From the NCBI RefSeq assembly GCF_014696615.1, contig NZ_JACJQJ010000077.1, positions 1 to 38,354 of the forward strand: 38,354 nt of DNA, written 5' to 3'. The DNA comes from Nostoc linckia FACHB-104. Its GTDB lineage: Bacteria; Cyanobacteriota; Cyanobacteriia; Cyanobacteriales; Nostocaceae. The position numbers and the translations under genes are program-made. Of this stretch, positions 1 to 6,766 are shown in pieces. The notes beneath the pieces were generated by a model. It was not told the DNA's origin, searched no databases, and saw nothing but the letters and a program-made list of their open reading frames with translations. The first letter of the stretch is position 1. Every line of letters starts with the position of its first letter.

Positions 1-60
1 ACTCTTGAACGCCAGTTGCTTCAAGTCGGCAAAGCCGCCCAACGCACTGGCTCCTTTTGA
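1..60 (+). CDS. C-terminal fragment of an unknown protein
   Basis: Frame 1 is open from the window edge to a TGA at 58-60 and encodes 19 residues ending in Q-R-T-G-S-F. The composition (Leu, Gln, Arg, Lys, Ala) looks like the tail of a soluble helical protein. The fragment is too short to assign a family. It could also be a chance open frame, but the AT-rich DNA that starts immediately after position 60 fits the end of a real gene. Confidence 0.35.
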   Translation, partial: TLERQLLQVGKAAQRTGSF

Positions 61-421
61 CAACCTGAGTGCGAAATACACAATTTAAATGCGTAACAGC
101 TGAGGAAACAGTTATGTATAGTAAATCAATAGGTTTTTTCTTTTAATCAAGAGTTTCTCTGCTGGAGATTAGCTAATATCAAATCTCAGAAAATAGTTTT
201 TTGTCATCTTTATATATCATCAAATATTGTGATGATTTTAAATCATTAGCGGTAGTTAATTAATTTTTGTAATTTATTAAAGTGTGTTTTTTGTGAAAAT
301 TTTAATCTTGAAAGTATAAATTAGGTCATGGGAAAAAGCAGATTCTCTGTGGGGAATCATGCAATTGAGCCTTGTCCTGATCTAGTTCAACGTTATTTGC
401 GGACATATTGGAGCTGCAATT
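61..421. other. AT-rich intergenic region upstream of glbN
   Basis: No credible ORF is seen on either strand. The stretch is very AT-rich and contains a possible sigma70-like promoter for glbN: TTGTGA at 291-296, an 18-nt spacer and TATAAA at 315-320, about 100 nt before the start codon. The last 20 nt carry a GGAG ribosome binding site. No other structure was recognised. Confidence 0.4.
291..320 (+). promoter_or_regulatory. candidate promoter of glbN
   Basis: TTGTGA (291-296) and TATAAA (315-320) are separated by 18 nt and face the haemoglobin gene. This is pattern matching in an AT-rich region, so false positives are likely. No transcript evidence is available. Confidence 0.3.
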
Positions 422-796
422 ATGACGACATTATTTGAAAAACTTGGTGGTGCTGCTGCTGTTAACTTAGCAGTTGACAAATTCTATGAACGAGTTATGC
501 AGGACGATCGCATCAAGCACTTTTTTGCTGATGTGGATATGGTGAAGCAACGGGAACACCAGAAAGCTTTTCTAACTTATGCTTTTGGTGGAACTGATAA
601 ATATGAGGGTCGCTATATGCGAGAAGCTCATAAAGATTTGGTGGAAAAGCAAGGTTTAAACAGCGAACACTTTGATGCAGTTGCAGAAGATTTGATGGAA
701 ACCTTAAAGGAATTGGGGGTTCCTGAGGAATTACTCGCAGAAGTTGCTGCGGTAGCTGCTGCACCACAACAGAGGAAAGAAGTTTTAAATCAATAA
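422..796 (+). CDS. glbN: group I truncated haemoglobin (cyanoglobin GlbN)
   Basis: This 124-residue 2/2 globin binds haem in the cytoplasm. In cyanobacteria the family is linked to protection from reactive nitrogen and oxygen species. From memory, length and sequence closely match Synechocystis GlbN. The motifs visible are F-F-A-D (35-38), the distal His46 in E-H-Q-K-A-F, and the proximal His70 in R-E-A-H-K. The C-terminus ends V-L-N-Q as in Synechocystis. One difference stands out: the position equal to Synechocystis His117, which forms a covalent link to the haem vinyl, is Gln117 here. The ATG is preceded by GGAG at a good distance. It appears monocistronic, with a likely terminator at 810-843. 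Confidence 0.96.
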   Translation: MTTLFEKLGGAAAVNLAVDKFYERVMQDDRIKHFFADVDMVKQREHQKAFLTYAFGGTDKYEGRYMREAHKDLVEKQGLNSEHFDAVAEDLMETLKELGVPEELLAEVAAVAAAPQQRKEVLNQ

Positions 797-809
797 GAGT
801 AATTGTCAA

Positions 810-843
810 ATGTCTCAGAGCCAAATTCTTGATTCTGAGGCAT
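810..843 (+). terminator. likely terminator hairpin after glbN
   Basis: A 10-bp stem pairs 810-819 with 834-843 through one G-U pair and a 14-nt loop. It starts 13 nt after the glbN stop and is followed by the T-rich stretch TATTTTC. Confidence 0.5.
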
Positions 844-946
844 TATTTTCATGTGCGATCGCTCAATTTCAGCAGCTAAATTGATGCGTCTGATAGTCAA
901 CTTGATGTTGAATCAGCAGTAAATCCACAATCGCAAATTTGCACAG

Positions 947-1261
947 TTAAGAAACAAGCCTCAGCCCCAACAAACCTGCAACAATCAAGCCAATACAAAA
1001 AAAGCGCTTCATCTCAGCAGGTTCTCCAAACAGAACTACACCCAGCAAAGCCGTACCTACTGCTCCGATACCAGTCCAAATTGCATAAGCAGTACCCACT
1101 GGTAAAGTGCGGAGCGCTTTTGATAGCAACACAAAACTGAGTATCATACAAGCAACAGTAACGATGCTAGGGGCCAGCTTGGTAAATCCTTGTGTATACT
1201 TCAGACCGATTGCCCATCCCATTTCTAGCAAACCAGCAATCAGAAGGTAAATCCAAGCCAT
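947..1261 (-). CDS. gdx: small multidrug resistance (SMR) transporter, Gdx/SugE subtype
   Basis: This 104-residue inner-membrane protein has four predicted transmembrane helices. It closely resembles Gdx (formerly SugE), a proton-coupled guanidinium exporter that works as a dual-topology dimer. Subtype residues are in place: Gly10, the central proton/substrate Glu13, Trp16, Ser42, Tyr59 and Trp62, plus the stretch P-V-G-T-A-Y-A in helix 3. These fit Gdx better than the promiscuous EmrE/Qac branch. It lies 136 nt downstream of an NmrA-like gene on the same strand. That gap contains two hairpins, but I see no guanidine-I, -II or -III riboswitch consensus. The guanidinium substrate is inferred from the subtype, not shown. 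Confidence 0.9.
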   Translation of the reverse strand: MAWIYLLIAGLLEMGWAIGLKYTQGFTKLAPSIVTVACMILSFVLLSKALRTLPVGTAYAIWTGIGAVGTALLGVVLFGEPAEMKRFFCIGLIVAGLLGLRLVS

Positions 1262-1323
1262 TGTTTTTTCCCTTACGCACCCAAAATCAGCAAGAAACTA
1301 ATTCTACTTCTGCTTGAATTATT

Positions 1324-1371
1324 ACAGGCAAAAGGTAATCAGCCTGTCTTTCATCAGGAAGAAATCTGATG
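1324..1371 (-). other. two consecutive hairpins between the NmrA-like gene and gdx
   Basis: Read on the minus strand, a 6-bp stem CATCAG/CTGATG (1352-1357 with 1366-1371) is followed by a 6-bp stem ACAGGC/GCCTGT (1324-1329 with 1342-1347). They lie after the NmrA-like stop codon and about 60 nt before the gdx start. They could be a leaky terminator or a leader structure. There is no long U-tract. Confidence 0.35.
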
Positions 1372-1397
1372 TCAGCTTTTTACAAAATAAAGAATAA

Positions 1398-2297
1398 TTA
1401 CCATAGACTTTCATAGGTAAACTCTACATTGTTCCAGTGAGTTTCTGCCAAAAATTCGCTGAATGTAGTCAAAAGTCCGGGGAATTCCATCCGCAATTTT
1501 TGAACATCAGCTTGATACCCTTGATGGCGATACCACTGAATTAAATTGAATAGTTCTTTTTGCCAAAGCAATAAGAAAATCCAAGCTGGTGTTTCTTTGT
1601 GGACAACTTTGATTCCTTGCACTTGCGAGAAAGCCTCAGACATTTGTTTGGGCGTTAGCACATCACCAGCTAACTCAAATTCTCGCCCAATATATTGAGC
1701 AGGATGTTGAATTACATAAGCTGCTACACGCCCCATATCTTTAGTAGTAATTAAATGTAGCGGTTTGTCAGGTTGAATGGAAAAGGGAAAAACACCCTTG
1801 AGGACAGAAGGACGGGTGTACTTTTTCCAAAACTCCTCCATAAATAAGCAAGCCCGCAACATAGTTGTAGCTAAACCAGCAGCTTTGAGAATTTGCTCAA
1901 CTTGATATTTTTGCTCAATATGGGGAATACCAGATTTCCTATCCGCCCCACCTGCGGAATTATATACAAAATGTTGGATATTAGCTTGTTTTGCTGCTTG
2001 TGCAACTTGCTTTGCTCTTTCCACTTCTTGAGGATTGGCCTTGCTACTATCTCCAGATGTAGCGTGACAGTAAACAGCAGCAACTCCTGTAAAGGCTGTG
2101 GTGAGGGAGTCTGCATCATCTAGGTTAGCTGCAACTAACTCCACTCCTGCATCATTCAATTTTGCTAGAGAAGGACGGTTAAGGTCGATTTTTCTAGTAA
2201 TGGCACGCAGGTTTGTTATACCCTGTTCGAGAAAGCCTTTGACAACATTCCCACCAGTTCCGCCAGTAACGCCGATGAGCAAGATTTTATCGGACAT
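1398..2297 (-). CDS. NmrA-like NAD(P)-binding protein (atypical SDR family)
   Basis: This 299-residue soluble protein has an N-terminal Rossmann fold. The dinucleotide-binding glycine motif G-V-T-G-G-T-G is at residues 9-15, followed by the NmrA/HSCARG-type pattern of a charged second strand (A-I-T-R-K) and a later Y-N-S-A-G segment. The canonical SDR Y-x-x-x-K catalytic pair is not obvious near the expected position. This is usual in NmrA-type members, which act as redox sensors or atypical reductases. Length is normal for the family. The start ATG is preceded by an imperfect AGGT-type site. gdx follows on the same strand 136 nt downstream. The substrate cannot be inferred. Confidence 0.85.
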   Translation of the reverse strand: MSDKILLIGVTGGTGGNVVKGFLEQGITNLRAITRKIDLNRPSLAKLNDAGVELVAANLDDADSLTTAFTGVAAVYCHATSGDSSKANPQEVERAKQVAQAAKQANIQHFVYNSAGGADRKSGIPHIEQKYQVEQILKAAGLATTMLRACLFMEEFWKKYTRPSVLKGVFPFSIQPDKPLHLITTKDMGRVAAYVIQHPAQYIGREFELAGDVLTPKQMSEAFSQVQGIKVVHKETPAWIFLLLWQKELFNLIQWYRHQGYQADVQKLRMEFPGLLTTFSEFLAETHWNNVEFTYESLW

Positions 2298-2371
2298 TCT
2301 TTTACCTAGAGTTCTGCGCTTAAATTAAGTGTATCGAAACGCAGCATAAAGCAAACTATGTTTGATCAGTT

Positions 2372-2647
2372 GTGGGATATCCCTCTCCTACAGAAGATGC
2401 TATCGAATTGATTCGCGCGATCGCTCATGAAATGTTGGATCGTTGGTTAGTGTGGGTTGCAGAAGCTGAATTTGTACCTGAAAATGCACGTATGGCTTTA
2501 GCTACTCGCGATTTATGGCTGCGTCGTAGCAGTGCGGAACGAGATCCAGATAACCAAATCGCTGTGCGGCTGTTAGGAGCAGAATTGACTGAGAAACTCG
2601 TGCGATCGCTCTGGGGTGGTGATCGTATTCTTAAAGGTGGTAGTTAA
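2372..2647 (+). CDS. small conserved-looking protein of unknown function, start uncertain
   Basis: The frame encodes about 91 residues if the GTG at 2372 is used. It is acidic to neutral and predicted alpha-helical, with a Trp/Ala/Glu-rich stretch (D-R-W-L-V-W-V-A-E-A-E-F) and no membrane segment or recognisable motif. Codon use looks coding, and the stop lies only 21 nt before the nitrilase-like gene, so the two are probably co-transcribed. No ribosome binding site precedes the GTG. An ATG at 2358, 14 nt upstream, is in another frame and stops after 17 codons. A single-base change between the two would join them, so the gene may start at 2358 and carry a frameshift, or may be 5'-truncated. 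I do not recognise the family. Confidence 0.5.
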   Translation: MGYPSPTEDAIELIRAIAHEMLDRWLVWVAEAEFVPENARMALATRDLWLRRSSAERDPDNQIAVRLLGAELTEKLVRSLWGGDRILKGGS

Positions 2648-2668
2648 AATTTCCACCCCGTAATCAGC

Positions 2669-3721
2669 ATGACAGCCCACACTGATAATACTGATCATAT
2701 ACACTCATACCGAGCTTTGGCACTGCAAGTTACTTGCCATGCAGTTAATCAAGCAAGCGATCGCACTGAAGCTCGTACTTTAATGCAAGCTACTATTAAC
2801 CGCTTGGCACAACAAATTGCAGCCAGTATTGCTTTTATCGGCTTTGACTGTCGGTTAATTGTTTTACCTGAATATTTCCTCACTGGTTTCCCATTGGGTG
2901 AATCTTTGGCAGTGTGGTCAGAAAAAGCCTGTTTGGAAATGCACGGTGCTGAGTATGAAGCTCTCGGTAAAATTGCTCAACAGTATCGTATATTTTTAGC
3001 TGGTAACGCCTACGAATTAGACCCAAATTTTCCCGGTTTATACTTTCAAACTTGCTTTGTCATTGACCCCTCGGGCACAATTGTATTGCGCTATCGGCGG
3101 TTAAATTCCATGTTTGCGCCCACACCCCATGATGTTTGGGATAAATATCTCGATTGCTACGGATTAGAAGGCGTTTTCCCCGTCGCGAAAACTGCGATCG
3201 GCAATTTAGCAGCCTTAGCATCAGAAGAAATATTGTATCCAGAAGTAGCGCGATGTTTAGCAATGCGCGGCGCAGAAATTTTTCTCCACTCCACATCCGA
3301 AGTTTATAGCAAAGCACTCACACCCAAAGACGCAGCTAAAATTAGCCGTGCCGTAGAAAATCAAGCTTATGTAGTGTCTGCCAATACAGCAGGCATCGCT
3401 AATAGCCCCATCCCTTTTGCTTCTGTCGATGGCGGTTCCAAAATTATTGACCATCGCGGCATAGTATTAGCAGAGACAACCACAGGCGAAAGCATGACAG
3501 CCTTCGCAGAGATAGACCTAGCCGCATTACGCCGCGATCGCCGCAGACCAGGGTTAAATAATTTACTTTCCCGCCAGCGATTTGAACTCTACGCCCAGAG
3601 TTATCTGCAGTCACAATTTTACCCACCAAACACTATGCTGGAAACAGAAGTAGACCGCAAACACTTTCTCCAAACCCAGCAAGCAACCATAGCGCGGCTA
3701 GCTGAATTAGGGGTGATTTGA
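2669..3721 (+). CDS. nitrilase-superfamily (carbon-nitrogen hydrolase) protein with degenerate catalytic triad
   Basis: This 350-residue protein has the nitrilase/aliphatic-amidase fold over residues 15-290. The first catalytic residue, Glu68, is present in L-P-E-Y-F. The Lys of the usual Y-R-K motif is Arg144 (R-Y-R-R-L). The nucleophilic Cys, six residues before the conserved Y-P-E, is Ser185 (A-S-E-E-I-L-Y-P-E). Downstream landmarks R-C-L-A-M-R-G-A-E and the E-N-Q-A-Y-V-V helix are intact, so the fold is probably kept. In active members Glu-Lys-Cys cleaves C-N bonds of nitriles or amides, so this protein may be inactive or use another chemistry. It sits between a small unknown gene and an aldehyde dehydrogenase on the same strand. 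No clear ribosome binding site precedes the ATG. Confidence 0.85.
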   Translation: MTAHTDNTDHIHSYRALALQVTCHAVNQASDRTEARTLMQATINRLAQQIAASIAFIGFDCRLIVLPEYFLTGFPLGESLAVWSEKACLEMHGAEYEALGKIAQQYRIFLAGNAYELDPNFPGLYFQTCFVIDPSGTIVLRYRRLNSMFAPTPHDVWDKYLDCYGLEGVFPVAKTAIGNLAALASEEILYPEVARCLAMRGAEIFLHSTSEVYSKALTPKDAAKISRAVENQAYVVSANTAGIANSPIPFASVDGGSKIIDHRGIVLAETTTGESMTAFAEIDLAALRRDRRRPGLNNLLSRQRFELYAQSYLQSQFYPPNTMLETEVDRKHFLQTQQATIARLAELGVI

Positions 3722-3730
3722 GGGGGATTG

Positions 3731-3765
3731 TTGATTGTTGACTGTTGACTGTTGATTGTTGACTG
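3731..3765 (+). repeat. heptanucleotide tandem repeat (STRR), TTGAYTG x5
   Basis: There are five perfect-phase heptamers: TTGATTG, TTGACTG, TTGACTG, TTGATTG, TTGACTG. Short tandemly repeated repetitive sequences of this kind are known from heterocystous cyanobacteria. It lies between the nitrilase-like and aldehyde dehydrogenase genes. Confidence 0.85.
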
Positions 3766-3809
3766 GGAGACAAGGGGACAAGGGGAAACACCAATTACCA
3801 AACCCCAAA

Positions 3810-3846
3810 CACCAAACACCAAACACCAAATGACCAAATGACCAAA
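3810..3846 (+). repeat. tandem repeat CACCAAA x3 then TGACCAAA x2 overlapping a start codon
   Basis: Three CACCAAA heptamers (3810-3830) are followed by two TGACCAAA octamers (3831-3846). The aldehyde dehydrogenase ATG at 3838-3840 straddles the two octamers, and a second, out-of-frame ATG from the preceding unit is at 3830-3832. Confidence 0.85.
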
Positions 3847-5256
3847 TCAATAGATGTTCGGAATCCTCGGACGGGAAAATTTGACTATGTGATTATACCG
3901 CCGCCGCCGAAGTTGCTGGCGCAGTTGTGTAATCGATTGCGACGGGCGCAAGTTCGTTGGCAACAGATAGGTATTGAAGGCAGAGTAGAAGCTTTACAGG
4001 AATGGAAACAAGCAATATTAGCAGGACGCGATCGCTTAACTGAAGCTTTGGTGAATGATACGGGAAGATTATCTGTCTCGGAATTAGAAATTGACTCGTT
4101 TATTTCTAACATTGACCGTTGGTGTCGGTTGGCACCAGAACTATTACAGGAAACTGCCAAAAATACATCGATCCCGTTTATCGCCCTGCAACAAACAGCT
4201 GTTCCCTATCCCCTGGTGGGGATAATCAGTCCCTGGAATTTGCCCTTGTTGCTGTCTACGATTGATGCTATTCCTGCATTGCTAGCGGGTTGTGCTGTTG
4301 TCGTTAAACCAAGTAAAAATGCTCCCCGCTTTGTCGCGCCATTAATATCAACCATCAATGCTGTGCCAAAATTGCGGGATGTGTTTACTTTTGTGGAAGG
4401 ATCTGGCGAAACAGGAACAGCTTTAATTGAACATGTGGATTTAATCTGCTTTACAGGTAGTACCAACACAGGACGCAAAATTGGCGAACTTGCCGCCAAA
4501 AAGTTTATTCCGGCTTTATTAGAATTAGGAGGAAAAGACCCGGCAATTGTTTTAGGATCGGCTAATTTAGACTTAGCAACTTCAGCACTTTTGTGGGGTT
4601 CAGTTGTTAATACAGGACAGTCTTGCCTTTCAATTGAGCGCATTTACGTTGCCGAAACTATATTTGAGAAATTTGTCGCCCAGTTAGTAGCTAAAGCCCA
4701 AAAAGTAAAATTAGCTCACCCCACATTAGAAAGTGGAGAAATCGGGCCGATTATTTCCGAAAAACAAGCAGCAGCAATAAGCGATCATCTTTTAGATGCA
4801 ATCGAAAAAGGTGCTGTAATTCACTGTGGTGGTAAAGTTGAAGAATTGGGCGGAGGCTGGTGGTGTCGCCCTACAGTGTTAACTCGGGTCAATCATTCCA
4901 TGAAAGTGATGACTGAAGAAACATTTGGCCCCATTATGCCTGTGATGCCATTTTCTAATATTGAGGAAGCGATTGAATTAGCCAATGACTCTGTATATGG
5001 ATTAAGCGCGGCTGTCTTTGCTCAACCAGAAGAATTAGCAATAGAAGTCGCCCAGCGCATAGATGCAGGCGCTATTAGTATTAATGATGCAGGGCTTACC
5101 TCAATCATGTACGAAGGAGAAAAAAATTCTTTCAAATTATCTGGTTTAGGTGGTTCACGCATGGGTGCAGCAGGGTTAAAAAGATTTATGAGGAAAAAAG
5201 CCTTTTTGATCAAAACTAATTCTGCAAATGACCCTTGGTGGTTCGAGAATAGTTAA
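3838..5256 (+). CDS. NAD(P)-dependent aldehyde dehydrogenase
   Basis: This 472-residue cytosolic enzyme of the ALDH superfamily oxidises an aldehyde to the acid. All hallmarks are visible: the P-W-N-L-P active-site loop (132-136), the Rossmann segment F-T-G-S-T-N-T-G (205-212), the general base Glu229 in L-E-L-G-G-K, the nucleophile Cys263 in G-Q-S-C, and E-E-T-F-G-P in the C-terminal half. Length is normal. The substrate is unknown. The start codon lies inside a TGACCAAA repeat and has no ribosome binding site, only the CACCAAA repeat upstream. The gene follows the nitrilase-like gene after 116 nt of repeats. Co-transcription is possible but not shown. Confidence 0.93.
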   Translation: MTKSIDVRNPRTGKFDYVIIPPPPKLLAQLCNRLRRAQVRWQQIGIEGRVEALQEWKQAILAGRDRLTEALVNDTGRLSVSELEIDSFISNIDRWCRLAPELLQETAKNTSIPFIALQQTAVPYPLVGIISPWNLPLLLSTIDAIPALLAGCAVVVKPSKNAPRFVAPLISTINAVPKLRDVFTFVEGSGETGTALIEHVDLICFTGSTNTGRKIGELAAKKFIPALLELGGKDPAIVLGSANLDLATSALLWGSVVNTGQSCLSIERIYVAETIFEKFVAQLVAKAQKVKLAHPTLESGEIGPIISEKQAAAISDHLLDAIEKGAVIHCGGKVEELGGGWWCRPTVLTRVNHSMKVMTEETFGPIMPVMPFSNIEEAIELANDSVYGLSAAVFAQPEELAIEVAQRIDAGAISINDAGLTSIMYEGEKNSFKLSGLGGSRMGAAGLKRFMRKKAFLIKTNSANDPWWFENS

Positions 5257-5366
5257 GAAAAAATTCAAATTTGGTAATTTAACATTCAAATCTGATAAGT
5301 GATATCAAGTCCGGTTAATTAATTATGATGCGGGCATCTATGCAAAAATTGGGAAACCGTCTTTCC

Positions 5367-5387
5367 CCCTGCTCCCTGCCCCCTGCG
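5367..5387 (+). repeat. heptanucleotide repeat CCCTGCN x3
   Basis: CCCTGCT, CCCTGCC and CCCTGCG lie in tandem in the gap between the aldehyde dehydrogenase and the DUF3598-like gene. This is a common cyanobacterial STRR type. Confidence 0.7.
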
Positions 5388-5453
5388 GTCTTCATTATAA
5401 GTCTTTAACCGAACACAATATGATTCCTAGCAGCTAATTTCAAGGAGTTTTGT

Positions 5454-5900
5454 ATGTCTACAATCCGAGAAGGAATGCCCGTGCTTGTCCGTCATGAAGG
5501 AGAATGGATAGGCACGTATACGCTAGTAGATAATGCGGGGAAAATTCTCGATCAGCATGAATCTCACCTCAGCTGCCAGTTTCCAGAAGATTCCACCTAT
5601 CCTTACTACCAAATTAATCGCTACAAATGGTCTAACGGCAAGCAAGAAGAACATCAATTTCCTGGCACATATAAAGATAAAACCCTGTTTTTTGATACTG
5701 AGCGAATTTTAGGCAAAGCCTGGGAAATAGATGATTCTACAGTGATTTTGTGGTTTGCTTATAAAACAGCACCAGACTTGAATTTATATGAAATGATTCA
5801 AATTAGCCCTGATAATAACTATCGTGCCCGTACCTGGCATTGGTTTAAAAATCATCAAATTTACCAACGCACTCTCATACAAGAAGAACGTTTACGGTAG
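5454..5900 (+). CDS. DUF3598-like (calycin-type) protein
   Basis: This 148-residue soluble protein is rich in aromatic and acidic residues and predicted to be beta-strand rich. The opening R-E-G-M-P-V-L-V-R-H-E-G-E-W-I-G-T-Y-T and later Y-P-Y-Y-Q-I-N-R-Y-K-W and A-R-T-W-H-W-F are the patterns I associate with cyanobacterial DUF3598 proteins, a lipocalin/calycin-like group of unknown function. No signal peptide is present. A strong AAGGAG site lies 7 nt before the ATG. The assignment rests on memory of the family, and no ligand or pathway can be named. Confidence 0.7.
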   Translation: MSTIREGMPVLVRHEGEWIGTYTLVDNAGKILDQHESHLSCQFPEDSTYPYYQINRYKWSNGKQEEHQFPGTYKDKTLFFDTERILGKAWEIDDSTVILWFAYKTAPDLNLYEMIQISPDNNYRARTWHWFKNHQIYQRTLIQEERLR

Positions 5901-6071
5901 GTAGGGCGGGGTAATAGATAATAAGTAATAGGTAATTAGAATTTTTCATTTCTTCTACAAATACCTGATTCAAAAGCGATCGCCTCTCAAGCCACCAAAA
6001 ATCCTTGGCAAAAAGATGCGATCGCCCACTATCCCCTAGATTTGTGTTTAAACAAAAATGCGACCGATGGG

Positions 6072-6098
6072 TAAGGATACAGCATTGCTGTACCCTTA
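6072..6098 (+). repeat. palindromic hairpin
   Basis: TAAGGATACAGC (6072-6083) pairs with GCTGTACCCTTA (6087-6098) with one mismatch and a 3-nt loop. No T-tract follows, so it is not a convincing terminator. It belongs with the family of small dispersed palindromes in this window. Confidence 0.6.
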
Positions 6099-6241
6099 TG
6101 AATCATCCATCTGCCGCAAACATGATTTGCATGGCTATGAGGTCGAGGAACTGTGCATCAAGAATCTAAAGCTACAGCATTAGATCTAGCGATGTTTTTT
6201 TGTGATGAATTCTATATTTTGTGAGGGTGGTGAATTTGTAA

Positions 6242-6424
6242 TTACTTGATCAATGTGGGATCACTACAAGAATTTTCGCTACTTTCTAGTGTTGACAAAT
6301 CATTGTCTACAACTCCATCCCATGAATAGTTACAGATTTTAGTGCGAAGTAATGTACCAAGTGTCGCGTTAATTGCTAGAGCAAAGGAATCAATAAAAAC
6401 GAGATTCACAAAGCGATTAATCAT
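6242..6424 (-). CDS. possible small protein, unknown
   Basis: An ORF of 60 codons starts with an ATG preceded by AGAGGG at about 4 nt, a plausible ribosome binding site. The N-terminal third is hydrophobic (V-N-L-V-F-I-D-S-F-A-L-A) and the remainder is polar, with two Cys. Codon choice looks ordinary for this genome. No family was recognised. It could be a chance ORF or a decayed gene. Confidence 0.3.
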   Translation of the reverse strand: MINRFVNLVFIDSFALAINATLGTLLRTKICNYSWDGVVDNDLSTLESSENSCSDPTLIK

Positions 6425-6682
6425 TTAACCCTCTTGAGGTAACGAAAGCATCCAGTGATACTTGTCATAGAACTACAAATGGTACAATCGCTTTTCCAGA
6501 AATATACTGATTAATTTTTTACATTGACAACATATCTTTGGGTACTATTACCAAGAATGACCTATAGCTCTTGTGTAGCACGTATCTTAGCCGCCAAAAA
6601 CACCAGACGGAAAATATACTCATTCTACAAGATAGTGAAATTGTGGAAATTATACCATTTTGAAAAAAACCACGACAGATCG

Positions 6683-6745
6683 GTAGGGGCACGGCATTCG
6701 CAATCTTTTGGCATATCAAATATCTTACTGGTGCCGTGCCCTTAC
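6683..6745 (+). repeat. 63-bp MITE-like element with 14-bp terminal inverted repeats
   Basis: GTAGGGGCACGGCA (6683-6696) and TGCCGTGCCCTTAC (6732-6745) are inverted repeats with a single mismatch. Shorter relatives occur at 10684-10712 and 36181-36205. There is no coding capacity. Confidence 0.65.
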
Positions 6746-6766
6746 AAAGAATTTATCTCAGCACTT

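Larger units (their letters stand above)
5901..6766. other. 866-nt region with palindromic repeats and at most one small ORF
   Basis: The region holds HIP1 sites, a 12-bp imperfect hairpin (6072-6098), one low-confidence minus-strand ORF (6242-6424) and a 63-bp inverted-repeat element (6683-6745). Overlapping ORFs on both strands around 6519-6775 run through the inverted-repeat element and have no ribosome binding sites, so I do not call them. Confidence 0.6.

Noticed and set aside
1262-1397. Guanidine riboswitch upstream of gdx
   Set aside because: Two hairpins are present, but the loops lack ACGR and none of the guanidine-I or -III conserved strings are visible.
4206-4643. 145-codon minus-strand ORF inside the aldehyde dehydrogenase
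   Set aside because: It lies wholly within a fully conserved enzyme on the other strand and has no family features.
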